Assembly (NCBI RefSeq): GCF_011174675.1
Contig: NZ_JAANIG010000019.1
Location: forward strand, 17,593-81,592
DNA: 64,000 nucleotides
Origin: Perlabentimonas gracilis
Lineage (GTDB): Bacteria; Bacteroidota; Bacteroidia; Bacteroidales; Tenuifilaceae
Direction: 5' to 3'
Below the pieces are notes generated by a model, which was not told the origin of the DNA, searched no databases, and worked only from the letters and a program-made list of their open reading frames with translations. Shown here piece after piece: positions 56,501-64,000 of the stretch (positions are counted from its first letter, which is position 1; each line of letters opens with the position of its first letter). The translations under genes were made by a program, and so were the position numbers.

Positions 56501-59500
56501 CGTTATAAAGCGTGAATGTGTAAGGGCCAACACCACCACTTGCCGAAACAGTAACCTGTCCGGTAGGCTCTCCTGCACAAGTAGCATCGGTAACCACAGG
56601 TACACTTACAATAATCTCATCGTATACAGTTACAGTTACTGCCAAATTATCTAAACTTTCGCAGCCTTCGGCTGTTTGCGTTGCGTAGTAGGTTTCGCCA
56701 TCAACCAGCACATAATCAATGGCAAGGATACTGCCACCTGGTGAATCGTACCATGCAATGGCTTCGCCGGTAACTACAATATCGGCAATGGTTGCCCCGG
56801 CGCAGAACTCTTGGTTGGCTTCGCCTGTTGGGGGTGCTGTTTCAATTTCAACCACCAAAGCGTCACCCGACACAGTGCCTGTGCAATTAGCATCGGTTAC
56901 GTCCAGCATCACAAAGTAGCCTTCCCCTACATCGTTAAAAATAATTGGGCTAGTAAATGCGAACAATGTCCTTACGTCTCCATCGGCACTAAAAGTATAA
57001 CTCCAGGGTGCTGTTCCGGTAAAATCAATTCGAACATCAACACCCGTTGGGTCAGCACCCTTACAGTACTCTCCTCCGCCGCTCATTATAGCAGTTGGAA
57101 TTTCAAATTCAATTACGGAAGCAGAACCACTTACTGTGCCAGAACAGAATGCATCCTCAACTCCAATCATTGTATATTCGCCTTTTGTGGCATCTGAAAT
57201 AACGTAAGGAGTTGCATCTATACCGCTAACTACATTTGGTAGCCCATCAACAGCGTATATTACTGTCCAAGGTCCTGTTCCGGTTAACTCAATACTAACA
57301 TCAACGTTTGTTGGATCGGTACCTGCACAGTAGCTGCCGCCTCCACTCATTGTGGCAGTCGGTAATGGGTTCTCAACCACTGTAGCGTTACCGCTTACTG
57401 TACCTATACAATTCGCATCAACAACAGAAACCAGCGTGTACTCACCCTCTGTTGCATCTGCTAGTATATATGGTGAAGTGAGTATATCAATTAATGCTGG
57501 TTGGCTCGCCCCATCAATGGCGTAAACCACTGTCCAGGGACCTTCACCTGTGAGGTCAATCGTTACATCTACACCCGTTGGGGTGGTACCTGCACAGTAA
57601 CTGCCGCCGCCGCTGATCTCCGCTGTGGGCAACGGATTCTCAACCACCTCGGCTAAACCGCTAACCGTACCAGTACAATTTGCATCGATTACCGAAACAA
57701 GCGTATAATCACCTGCGGTTACATCTGTCAACACGTAGGGTGATGCTGGAATATCAATAAGTGCTGGTTGACTCAACCCATCAATGGCATAAACCACTGT
57801 CCATGGGCCAACACCTGTAAGATCAATAGTAACATTAATACCTGTTGGATCGGTACCCGCGCAGTAGCTGCCGCCGCCGCTGATCTCGGCAGTGGGTAGA
57901 GAATTCTCAACAATAGTTGCAGAGCCACTAACTGTTCCATCGCAATTTTCGTCGGACACTGAGGTAAGGGTATATACACCAACTGTTGCATTGGATATTG
58001 TGTAAGGCGATGTGGTGATTCCAGTAATTTCAGGTTGATCAACCCCATCGATGGCATAAATCACATCCCAAGGCCCTATACCTGAAAAATTAATCTGAAC
58101 ATCAACACCTGTTGGATCGGTACCAGCACAGTATTCGCCGCCGCCACTGATTGTGGCTTCAGGCAAAGGTAGTTCAATTACAAACGCCTCGCCTTCAACT
58201 GTTCCTGTGCAATTAGCATCAGTTACACTTATTATGGTAAAATGTCCTTCACCAACATCGTTAATAATATGCGGTGTCGCTGAAGCCAAAATATTTCTCT
58301 CATCTCCATCAACAGCAATTCTTACAAGCCAGGGGCCTTCTCCAGTCAAATCTATTTGGACATCAACGCCGGTTGGATCGGCACCTGCACAGTAACTACC
58401 ACCACCACTCATAATGGCATGGGGCAATTCGTGTTCAATTACGGTGGCCAAGCCAATTCCCGTTCCGATACAGCCTGTTGCGTCCTCCACTGAGGAGATG
58501 GTATACTCACCGGCAGTGGCGTTGGCTATGGTGTAGGGCGAGGTGTTGATGCCTGTCACAGCGGGCTGATCCACGCCGTCGATGGCGTACACGATGGTCC
58601 AGGGCGACGATCCCGTGAGCACCACCGTGAGGTCGATGCCCGTGGGGTCAACACCCGCGCAGTAGCTGCCTCCGCCGCTGATCTCCGCCGTGGGCAGCGG
58701 GTTCTCCACCACTTGGGCTAAACCACTTACCGTACCGGTACAGTTCGCATCGACTACCGATACCAGCGTGTAGTCGCCTGCGGTTGCATCTGTCAGCACG
58801 TAGGGAGTTGTGGAAATATCTACGAGGGCTGGCTGGCTCGTACCGTTAACGGCGTAAACCACTGTCCAGGGGCCTTCGCCTGTGAGGTCAATCGTTACAT
58901 CTACACCCGTTGGGTCGGTGCCAGCGCAGTAGTTGCCTCCTCCGCTGACCTCCGCCGTGGGCAGCGGGTTCTCCACCACCTCGGCCGAGCCGATCACGAT
59001 GCCTGAGCATCCCGTGGCGTCCTCAACAAGGGTAAGCGTGTACTCACCCGCAGTGGCGTCCTCAATGATATAAGGCGATGTAGCAATGCCCGTTATGGCC
59101 GCCTGATCAACCCCATCGATGGCGTACACGATGGTCCAGGGCGAGGAGCCCGTCAGCGTCACCGTGAGGTCGATGCCCGTGGGGTCAACGCCTGCGCAAT
59201 AGCTGCCGCCGCCGCTGATCTCCGCCGTGGGTAGCGGGTTCTCCACCACGGTGGCCAAGCCGCTTACCGTGCCGTCGCAGCTGGCGTCGGCAACTGAGGT
59301 CAAGGTGTACTCGCCGGCAGTGGCGTTGGCTATGGTGTAGGGCGAGGTGTTGATGCCTGTCACAGCGGGCTGATCCACGCCGTCGATGGCGTACACGATG
59401 GTCCAGGGCGACGATCCCGTGAGCACCACCGTGAGGTCGATGCCCGTGGGGTCAACACCCGCGCAGTAGCTGCCGCCGCCGCTGATCTCCGCCGTGGGCA

Positions 59501-62500
59501 GCGGGTTCTCCACCACTTGGGCTAAACCGCTTACCGTACCGGTACAGTTCGCATCGACTACCGATACCAGCGTGTAGTCGCCTTCGGTTGCATCTGTCAG
59601 CACGTAGGGAGTTGTGGGAATATCTATTAGGGCTGGCTGGCTCACCCCGTTAATGGCGTAAACCACTGTCCAGGGGCCTTCGCCTGTGAGGTCAATCGTT
59701 ACATCTACACCCGTTGGGTCGGTGCCGGCGCAGTAGCTGCCGCCGCCGCTGATCTCCGCCGTGGGCAGAGGGTTCTCCACCACCTCGGCCGAGCCGATCA
59801 CGATGCCTGAGCATCCCGTGGCGTCCTCAACAAGGGTAAGCGTGTACTCACCCGCAGTGGCGTCCTCAATGATATAGGGCGATGTAGCAATGCCCGTTAT
59901 GGCCGCCTGATCAACCCCATGGATGGCGTACACGATGGTCCAGGGCGAGGAGCCCGTCAGCGCCACCGTGAGGCCGATGCCCGTGGGGTCAACGCCTGCG
60001 CAGTAGCTGCCGCCGCCGCTGATCTCCGCCGTGGGTAGCGGGTTCTCCACCACGGTGGCCAAGCCGCTTACCGTGCCATTGCAGCTGGCATCGGCAACTG
60101 AGGTCAAGGTGTACTCGCCGGCAGTGGCGTTGGCTATGGTGTAGGGCGACGTGTTGATGCCTGTCACAGCGGGCTGATCCACGCCGTCGATGGCGTACAC
60201 CAAGCTCCAAGGGGCTGTGCCCGTTAGGTCTACAATTACCTTTACTCCTGTAGGTGTGGTTCCCGCACAGTAATCACCACCACCACTAATTGTGGCTGTA
60301 GGTGCAGGTATCTCATTTACAAAGGCTTCTCCTGATACTGTTCCAATACAGTTAGCATCCTGAACAGAAATCATTGTGAAGTGACCCTCCCCTACATTCG
60401 ATATAGTATGGGGTGTACTAAGAGCAACAATATCCCTCTCGTCACCATCTACATCAATTCTTACAAGCCAAGGTCCTTCGCCCGTTAAATCGATTTGAAC
60501 ATCAACACCAGTAGGATCAGCACCTTCGCAGTAATCGCCACCACCACTCATAGTCGCCGTTGGCAACTCTTTAACCAAAACATCTATAGAGGTTTCGTAA
60601 GCACATTCACCCGGGTTTGGAGTAAATGTATATGTAGTTAAACCTATGGTTTCTGTGGATATTACACTTGGTGACCATGTTCCGCTAATGCCGTTATCGG
60701 AAGTTTCTGGCAAAATAACTGGTGAATCGCCTTCGCAGTATGTATACTCTGGATCAAGAGAGAATGTTGGAATTACATTATCCACCACTGTTACAGTAAC
60801 CTGATCGGAGTTCTCACAACCACCAATACCAATGGTAAGAGTATAGGTTGTTGTTTCAGTTGGGCTAGCGATTGGCTTAAGAATGGTTGGATCGCTAAGG
60901 CCAGTTGAGGGAGTCCACAGAACGGATACCGGTTCTGCAAATAGACCCGTTAACTCTACATTGTCAATTGCCCAATAGCCTATGTTAAACAACCTCCCGG
61001 TATAGGTAAATGCTATGTAGAAGCTCTCATCGTCCATAACGCTCAAATCTACATTTACCGATTCTGGGGGAATATCTCCACCTGATGTTGCAGGCCAGTA
61101 AAACTCCCAACGATTTGTCCAATTCACTCCATCGGTTGATGTTTGCACAGCAAGCCTATAGGCTCCATTAAAGTGATCAACAGCATGGATGAAATTAAGG
61201 TCTAGGAACTGATTGTCGATGGCGTTGATTAGGGGGGTAACAACTCTATACACATCATTATTCGTTGAGCCGTCGGACAGCAAGGAAAGTTCTGGTGCAG
61301 ATCCACCTGCATACGATGTATTCATACCTCCCCAAAGGCTATTACTTCTCGACCAACCTGCAGGTAAGCCAAATACAGACACACCTGTAAAATCTTGGCT
61401 AAGCAGAACATTGTTGTTCGATGGCAAATCGGCTGAGCCCTGTAACTGAGTGCTCTCACCCTCGCAAATGGAAACATCTGGGCCCGCATCTACATTGGTT
61501 GGGGTTGTATTTACTGTAATGCTTATAATTTTCGTGGTAGCACACTGTCCGGCATCGGGAGTAAAAGTATAATTGGTTACTCCTGCTGTAGCTGTAGATA
61601 TTGTGGCGGGACTCCAGCTGCCAATTACTCCATTATTCGAAACCGCAGGAAGAACATCGGCAGGTTCACCCACACAATAGGGCCCCAGCGGGTCAAACTC
61701 GGGATCCAAAGGTTCGCTAATAATAACTGTTCCGCTTACCATATCGCCACTACAAGACCCGGAGCCAGTTGCAGTAACTGTATAATTAAAAATACCGGTT
61801 TCAGTTGGTGTCCCGCTTATGGTATAAGTTGTAACCGAAAGAGATCCACTAACACCTGCTGGTAAGCCAGCTACGGACACATCGCCAAAATCGCCGTTAA
61901 TTGAATAAACTATGTTTTCTAATGCTTCGCCCTCGCAAATAGTTTGATTATCGTTACCCGAAGTGAGAACAATTTCAGCATCGGTGCAAATAATTGGATC
62001 CTCAAGAATAATATCGGTAATAGATGCGCTAGTACAGCTAGCTGCATCGGTAACATATACGGTATAAGTTCCTGCTCCAAGTCCAGTAAAAGTATAACTT
62101 GAGGCAGATATTTCACCAGAGTTAGCTGACGAACTCCCTGTAAGGTAATATGTAAAATCAGGTGTTCCAGTTCCTCCTAAAAGGTTCACAGTGATTGATC
62201 CTTCGATCCCACCAACTGTAGTAGGATCGGAATGGGTAACATTATCAATTTCGGGTGCAGCAGCTGGAGGATTTATGGTTACTGTGGTGGGGTCGGAAAT
62301 GCAACCGCCCTCATTTGCCGTTACGTTATACGTACCTGCGGGCACATCAGAAAAAAGTGGGTTAGCCTGATAATCGACACCATTTATGCTGTAGGAATAC
62401 TGAGCACCCAAAGGAGCAGTAACCTCAATGGTACCACCTACTCCGCAGGTAGCATCGGCAGTTGTTACCGTTGGGGCAGGGGGGGTAGATGGTGCAGGAT

Positions 62501-63326
62501 TTATTGAAACAGACTTGCTGTTTAAGCATGAGTTGTCTGATTTTCGTCGTACAAATATGGTGTAGATATTATCGGCAGCAAGACCTGAGAAAGTTGTTGC
62601 ATCTTGCCAAGGCCCCATAATGTTGATTGCATATTCAAAATCTGGATCTATAGGACTAAGCACTTCAATTGAACCAGTAGGTTCATCGCAGTCTGGTTGT
62701 GTAGGATTTAAAACTGGCTCGTCAGGTGGCGCTGGAGGTGGATTTATCGACTCAACTGCGGTAAGTTCACATGATGTGTGGGATGAAATTTCTACCCTAA
62801 GATCATAATCTCCGGATGTTAGACCTGGGAAACTAGGACTGGATTGGTAGGTTGTTCCATCATCTATGCTGTATTGAAAGGTGTAGATACCCTTATCGTT
62901 TGTTGGGCTAGTAAATTCAATGGTTCCAGTAGGTACACCACAAGTTGGATTTATCGTGTTAACGATTAAGTCGTCAGGCTGAAAAATTTCAAAAGGATCT
63001 GCTGTTGCACTTCCTGAAGGGCCAGATACAAACACTATGAAACTCCCACTCTGAACAGGATCTTCTCCATCATCAGGTAAAACAATTGTAGCACTAGGTC
63101 CTACGATTGGTATAAACTCATATTTCTCCCTGGTTGTATTCCAAACCAATACGCTCATTGGCTCCAATGGCCCATTGCTAACGACTATTGTTAATCTTGC
63201 ATCATCCCCACCAGGGCAAGATACATGCTGATTAACGGTAACATCAACGGTCATTTGTGCTACAGCCCCCAGTGAGGCAACAAAAAAAGCACATAATAGG
63301 ATGGAGCTACGTAGAAGTTGTTTCAT
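53598..63326 (-). CDS. Giant SprB-like T9SS type-B adhesin
   Basis: A 3242-residue secreted protein. The signal peptide is about 1-23 (LLCAFFVASLGAVAQ). Residues of about 30-480 hold SprB-like beta domains (CGVGGTIEVTAPLG and relatives). A region near 640-810 resembles a MAM or jelly-roll domain (FTGVSVFGLPAGWSRS, AIDNVEL). Fourteen tandem repeats of about 88 residues cover 922-2163, each with SGGG, YC and TGxxPW marks. More SprB repeats follow (CAGEPTGQVTVSASGGVGPY, CFGQESGTISLSASGG). The C-terminal 90 residues are the gliding-motility type-B sorting domain (NVFSPNDDGINDIW, KIYNRWGHQVW, PTGTYYYVIKF). It should be exported by T9SS and held on the surface with the adjacent PorP/SprF protein. 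Confidence 0.93.
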   Translation of the reverse strand: MKQLLRSSILLCAFFVASLGAVAQMTVDVTVNQHVSCPGGDDARLTIVVSNGPLEPMSVLVWNTTREKYEFIPIVGPSATIVLPDDGEDPVQSGSFIVFVSGPSGSATADPFEIFQPDDLIVNTINPTCGVPTGTIEFTSPTNDKGIYTFQYSIDDGTTYQSSPSFPGLTSGDYDLRVEISSHTSCELTAVESINPPPAPPDEPVLNPTQPDCDEPTGSIEVLSPIDPDFEYAINIMGPWQDATTFSGLAADNIYTIFVRRKSDNSCLNSKSVSINPAPSTPPAPTVTTADATCGVGGTIEVTAPLGAQYSYSINGVDYQANPLFSDVPAGTYNVTANEGGCISDPTTVTINPPAAAPEIDNVTHSDPTTVGGIEGSITVNLLGGTGTPDFTYYLTGSSSANSGEISASSYTFTGLGAGTYTVYVTDAASCTSASITDIILEDPIICTDAEIVLTSGNDNQTICEGEALENIVYSINGDFGDVSVAGLPAGVSGSLSVTTYTISGTPTETGIFNYTVTATGSGSCSGDMVSGTVIISEPLDPEFDPLGPYCVGEPADVLPAVSNNGVIGSWSPATISTATAGVTNYTFTPDAGQCATTKIISITVNTTPTNVDAGPDVSICEGESTQLQGSADLPSNNNVLLSQDFTGVSVFGLPAGWSRSNSLWGGMNTSYAGGSAPELSLLSDGSTNNDVYRVVTPLINAIDNQFLDLNFIHAVDHFNGAYRLAVQTSTDGVNWTNRWEFYWPATSGGDIPPESVNVDLSVMDDESFYIAFTYTGRLFNIGYWAIDNVELTGLFAEPVSVLWTPSTGLSDPTILKPIASPTETTTYTLTIGIGGCENSDQVTVTVVDNVIPTFSLDPEYTYCEGDSPVILPETSDNGISGTWSPSVISTETIGLTTYTFTPNPGECAYETSIDVLVKELPTATMSGGGDYCEGADPTGVDVQIDLTGEGPWLVRIDVDGDERDIVALSTPHTISNVGEGHFTMISVQDANCIGTVSGEAFVNEIPAPTATISGGGDYCAGTTPTGVKVIVDLTGTAPWSLVYAIDGVDQPAVTGINTSPYTIANATAGEYTLTSVADASCNGTVSGLATVVENPLPTAEISGGGSYCAGVDPTGIGLTVALTGSSPWTIVYAIHGVDQAAITGIATSPYIIEDATAGEYTLTLVEDATGCSGIVIGSAEVVENPLPTAEISGGGSYCAGTDPTGVDVTIDLTGEGPWTVVYAINGVSQPALIDIPTTPYVLTDATEGDYTLVSVVDANCTGTVSGLAQVVENPLPTAEISGGGSYCAGVDPTGIDLTVVLTGSSPWTIVYAIDGVDQPAVTGINTSPYTIANATAGEYTLTSVADASCDGTVSGLATVVENPLPTAEISGGGSYCAGVDPTGIDLTVTLTGSSPWTIVYAIDGVDQAAITGIATSPYIIEDATAGEYTLTLVEDATGCSGIVIGSAEVVENPLPTAEVSGGGNYCAGTDPTGVDVTIDLTGEGPWTVVYAVNGTSQPALVDISTTPYVLTDATAGDYTLVSVVDANCTGTVSGLAQVVENPLPTAEISGGGSYCAGVDPTGIDLTVVLTGSSPWTIVYAIDGVDQPAVTGINTSPYTIANATAGEYTISSVEDATGCIGTGIGLATVIEHELPHAIMSGGGSYCAGADPTGVDVQIDLTGEGPWLVRIAVDGDERNILASATPHIINDVGEGHFTIISVTDANCTGTVEGEAFVIELPLPEATISGGGEYCAGTDPTGVDVQINFSGIGPWDVIYAIDGVDQPEITGITTSPYTISNATVGVYTLTSVSDENCDGTVSGSATIVENSLPTAEISGGGSYCAGTDPTGINVTIDLTGVGPWTVVYAIDGLSQPALIDIPASPYVLTDVTAGDYTLVSVIDANCTGTVSGLAEVVENPLPTAEISGGGSYCAGTTPTGVDVTIDLTGEGPWTVVYAIDGASQPALIDILTSPYILADATEGEYTLVSVVDANCIGTVSGNATVVENPLPTATMSGGGSYCAGTDPTNVDVSIELTGTGPWTVIYAVDGLPNVVSGIDATPYVISDATKGEYTMIGVEDAFCSGTVSGSASVIEFEIPTAIMSGGGEYCKGADPTGVDVRIDFTGTAPWSYTFSADGDVRTLFAFTSPIIFNDVGEGYFVMLDVTDANCTGTVSGDALVVEIETAPPTGEANQEFCAGATIADIVVTGEAIAWYDSPGGSILAIDYVLVDGETYYATQTAEGCESLDNLAVTVTVYDEIIVSVPVVTDATCAGEPTGQVTVSASGGVGPYTFTLYNGIGDMLASLSDGLAATFNDVPAGTDFYIAVVDDIGCGPIESARFDVNEPDPIQIDINSIVVTDAICFGQESGTISLSASGGTGDLYFTLTSGGVAIGATQVGSGVFTNLAPGSYIVEISDDQGCGPVLSEELIVGEADPFTIELITDGNGNISIVTDGGTPPFNFDLQLFDGSTWVDVASSTDPEFNGLAEGDYRVIATDDNGCTDTKEISILLYSFTLTATDITCFGEVDGTIRVNEVGVTTDPYSLDERKWFNEFSEDISTYMMDRYDNTEGLYKGLEAGTYTLIGTKGGASHTETVIISEPEEIAVTYAVNYDNVCSPTEAEITFTITGGTTADGFYNISWAEGAFTIRDNLVPNLDEGSYIFVITDDNDCSYTLEVEITFPEKLEIENIEVYDVYCNGDTNGRIDVQASGTEPLTYKLEGSAGYTEENSIGIFSGLAPGNYTLTITDANNCFIVENHTITEPTPLTFTLSTYLETLPCHDSTVDEIEVTISGGTPDYRIIVDGTAIGSTSRITNLYPGNYRVNVVDDNNCSAGAVDLVVDGPKQPEYFDEFELPRCRVLANGRVDAGSIQITGVVSGTGNGSVADYEVDWYKVNEITMVGTLIKQTGIEGGVDGLNPGKYAAVVKYPRYDGQAGYCEDHNIYDLELNTDYTFSVDISGADNLWCYNSTDTLRVVMNSTIPLEVERVRWYNFTDNIERVHTESTPFMIENIDDDKNIILMVTTTDGCIEEATETVAIYDRIFPFIDRNAHLFFTDEDLRKFPLDPDLVGSPGDSTIISVLADTEYKIEMLTKNDDYTLNYYWTPTEGFAVPEGKEGTIFFKTPEYENLLSGEIFNIDTRKFEKYVPIKGYAIAEESGCREEISLKARILDKIRTSNVFSPNDDGINDIWTIPYSDIFPDLEIKIYNRWGHQVWSAKGTDAARGWNGRNRNGKELPTGTYYYVIKFNVDGTTKWKPVSGSVTIIR
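56838..60563 (-). repeat. Fourteen tandem 88-codon repeats in the adhesin gene
   Basis: Each unit encodes about 88 residues beginning PTAxxSGGGxYC and ending near VVENPL. The units differ in sequence at both ends of the array. All stay in frame, and there is one cysteine in YC and one near the end in most units, which could form a disulfide within each domain. Units 3 to 8 are the most alike. Confidence 0.93.
58430..60302 (-). repeat. 804-bp higher-order repeat inside the adhesin array
   Basis: Three neighbouring 88-codon units form one larger unit of exactly 804 bp (268 codons). Matching words recur at 58511, 59315 and 60119; at 58981 and 59785; and at 59221 and 60025. Units start at 60302, 59498 and 58694. 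The repeated DNA is almost identical and visibly GC-richer than the rest of the gene. Confidence 0.9.
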
Positions 63327-63453
63327 AACGTATATGATTTCTTTTTCTTAATTCAAATTGACTGGGCATAATTCCGCTTTACCTTACATTGCTTCATACG
63401 ATAAAACCTGAGAGTAATCAGCTATTTTTTGACAAAAGCTACCTTTTAACAAG

Positions 63454-63485
63454 CGAAAGTAATCTTTTTTTTAATTATTCTCAAA
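63454..63485 (-). promoter_or_regulatory. Possible promoter of the adhesin-porP operon
   Basis: On the minus strand TTTG (plus CAAA 63482-63485) precedes TACTTTCG (plus 63454-63461) by 20 bases. This is a near match to the -33/-7 pattern (TTCG in place of TTTG), about 128 bases before the adhesin start, leaving a long untranslated leader. Confidence 0.35.
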
Positions 63486-63489
63486 AACA

Positions 63490-63518
63490 TCACTCTTAAT
63501 GTTAAGCATTTAGAGTGA
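63490..63518. repeat. 12-bp-arm inverted repeat upstream of the adhesin promoter
   Basis: TCACTCTTAATG (63490-63501) pairs with CATTTAGAGTGA (63507-63518) with one mismatch and a five-base centre. It sits four bases upstream of the possible -33 box of the adhesin operon, where a dimeric regulator might bind. Confidence 0.55.
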
Positions 63519-63955
63519 TTTGCAGTAAAAATATTGTTGTTTTAAACGTGTATTATCTCTTCTGCTAAAAGCATTTTAGTTGACTAACAGCCATTTGCAA
63601 AAAATGACTGTATTTTAGTTTTTTACGTATCTAGGTGTTTAAATGTTTGCAACATTGTGCTTTGTAATGCAAATTTTTAATCCATCTCGTTGGTTATAAA
63701 AAAACCAACTTTACAGCAAATCAATTTGTAAATTACAAATAGTAAGCCACACACCCTAAATGGCTATTTATTTGACAAATGCAGAAAAAGGGTGGGTAAA
63801 CGCTGCCCGAAATCGGGCAGAAGGTTGTTTGGTGTATAAGGAAACCTCCTTAATTTCGAATTCTAAACGTCAGACTTTTCCCCCGAATTTTATTTAAAAA
63901 ATGTATATTAGCCCCAATTAAAACCGAGCAGAAAAATTGCTAAATTTCTGACGGT
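63519..63955. other. AT-rich non-coding stretch with two more hairpins
   Basis: No convincing gene is seen. GTTGGTT (63689-63695) pairs with AACCAAC (63703-63709). CTGCCCGA (63803-63810) pairs with TCGGGCAG (63813-63820) with a two-base centre. CGTCAGA near 63868 is matched by TCTGACG near 63947. The last pair could mark an insertion-sequence end near the probable transposase gene that follows, but flanking duplications cannot be seen. Confidence 0.4.
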
Positions 63956-64000
63956 ATGAAAAAGAACAGTTACTGGACATCAAAGCGAAAAGCTGAAGTA
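63956..64000 (+). CDS. Start of a probable transposase-type HTH protein (partial)
   Basis: Fifteen codons, MKKNSYWTSKRKAEV, reach the window end. The WTSKRKAEVV-type start resembles small helix-turn-helix proteins of insertion sequences (IS3 orfA-like), which begin with similar words. Too little is present for certainty. Confidence 0.4.
   Translation, partial: MKKNSYWTSKRKAEV

Noticed and set aside
60000..60210. Minus-strand open frame of 73 codons inside the adhesin repeats
   Set aside because: It is in a different frame from the adhesin and arises from the GC-rich repeat; the product is Arg/His-rich low-complexity.
56838..60563. Regular repeats that could suggest a CRISPR array
   Set aside because: The period is about 264 bp, all units stay in one open frame and there are no short identical repeats with unique spacers; this is a protein repeat.

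Overview
The window looks like chromosome from a member of the Bacteroidota, probably a marine or anaerobic Bacteroidales-type lineage. The evidence is a set of type IX secretion (T9SS) and gliding genes (PorX, PorW/SprE, PorP/SprF, GldA and a giant protein with a gliding-type C-terminal sorting domain), Bacteroidota-specific families (DUF4296, DUF4834), a 1145-residue type 2-like IleRS, and repeated matches to the Bacteroidota -7 promoter element TAnnTTTG. The species cannot be fixed from the sequence.

Layout. 1-1.2 kb: the N-terminal part of a UvrA-like ATPase, an intact CAT-anticodon tRNA with its terminator, and a broken tRNA copy carrying a 32-nt hairpin insertion. 1.2-6.3 kb: HAD hydrolase, ATP-cone/endonuclease fusion, lipoate ligase, hydroxyacid dehydrogenase, small membrane protein, Na/Ca exchanger. 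6.5-10.2 kb: envelope genes (Ig-like lipoprotein, thiamine-binding protein, beta-barrel protein, RlpA-SPOR). 10.2-18.4 kb: serine dehydratase, FtsX-type permease, AlaX-like editing protein, YraN, YjbR, a secreted unknown, a TonB-like protein and alanine dehydrogenase. 18.5-23.8 kb: two large hybrid histidine kinases. 23.9-29.2 kb: IspD, LspA, a DksA-like protein and IleRS. 29.4-33.3 kb: VanZ, a Na/Pi cotransporter whose gene is split by an in-frame TAA, MarC and a sugar transferase.

33.4-39.2 kb is a compact six-gene minus-strand sulfur cluster: octaheme tetrathionate-reductase-type cytochrome c, cytochrome b, double-rhodanese lipoprotein, two YeeE/YedE thiosulfate-type permeases (one fused to a rhodanese) and a membrane-anchored rhodanese. 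Three of these proteins end in the same tetrapeptide, Arg-Gly-Gly-Cys, written with different codons. Two of the three have lost the cysteine of the rhodanese active-site loop. This is the strongest candidate for an undescribed system in the window.

39.3-50.7 kb: an AAA ATPase, the porW-porX-tsaE operon, a large membrane-anchored propeller protein, DUF4834, GldA and a ROK kinase. 50.7-63.3 kb: two secreted or lipoproteins, PorP/SprF, and a 3242-residue T9SS type-B adhesin. The adhesin holds fourteen repeats of about 88 residues; part of the array is a recent, GC-rich 804-bp higher-order repeat. The window ends with a non-coding stretch rich in inverted repeats and the first 15 codons of a probable transposase-type protein.

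The themes that connect genes are T9SS export (PorX/PorW control and machinery, the adhesin as cargo, PorP/SprF as its likely outer-membrane partner), periplasmic sulfur-compound redox and uptake, and ordinary housekeeping. Start codons were moved from the longest reading frame where a promoter element, signal peptide or family length favoured an internal start.
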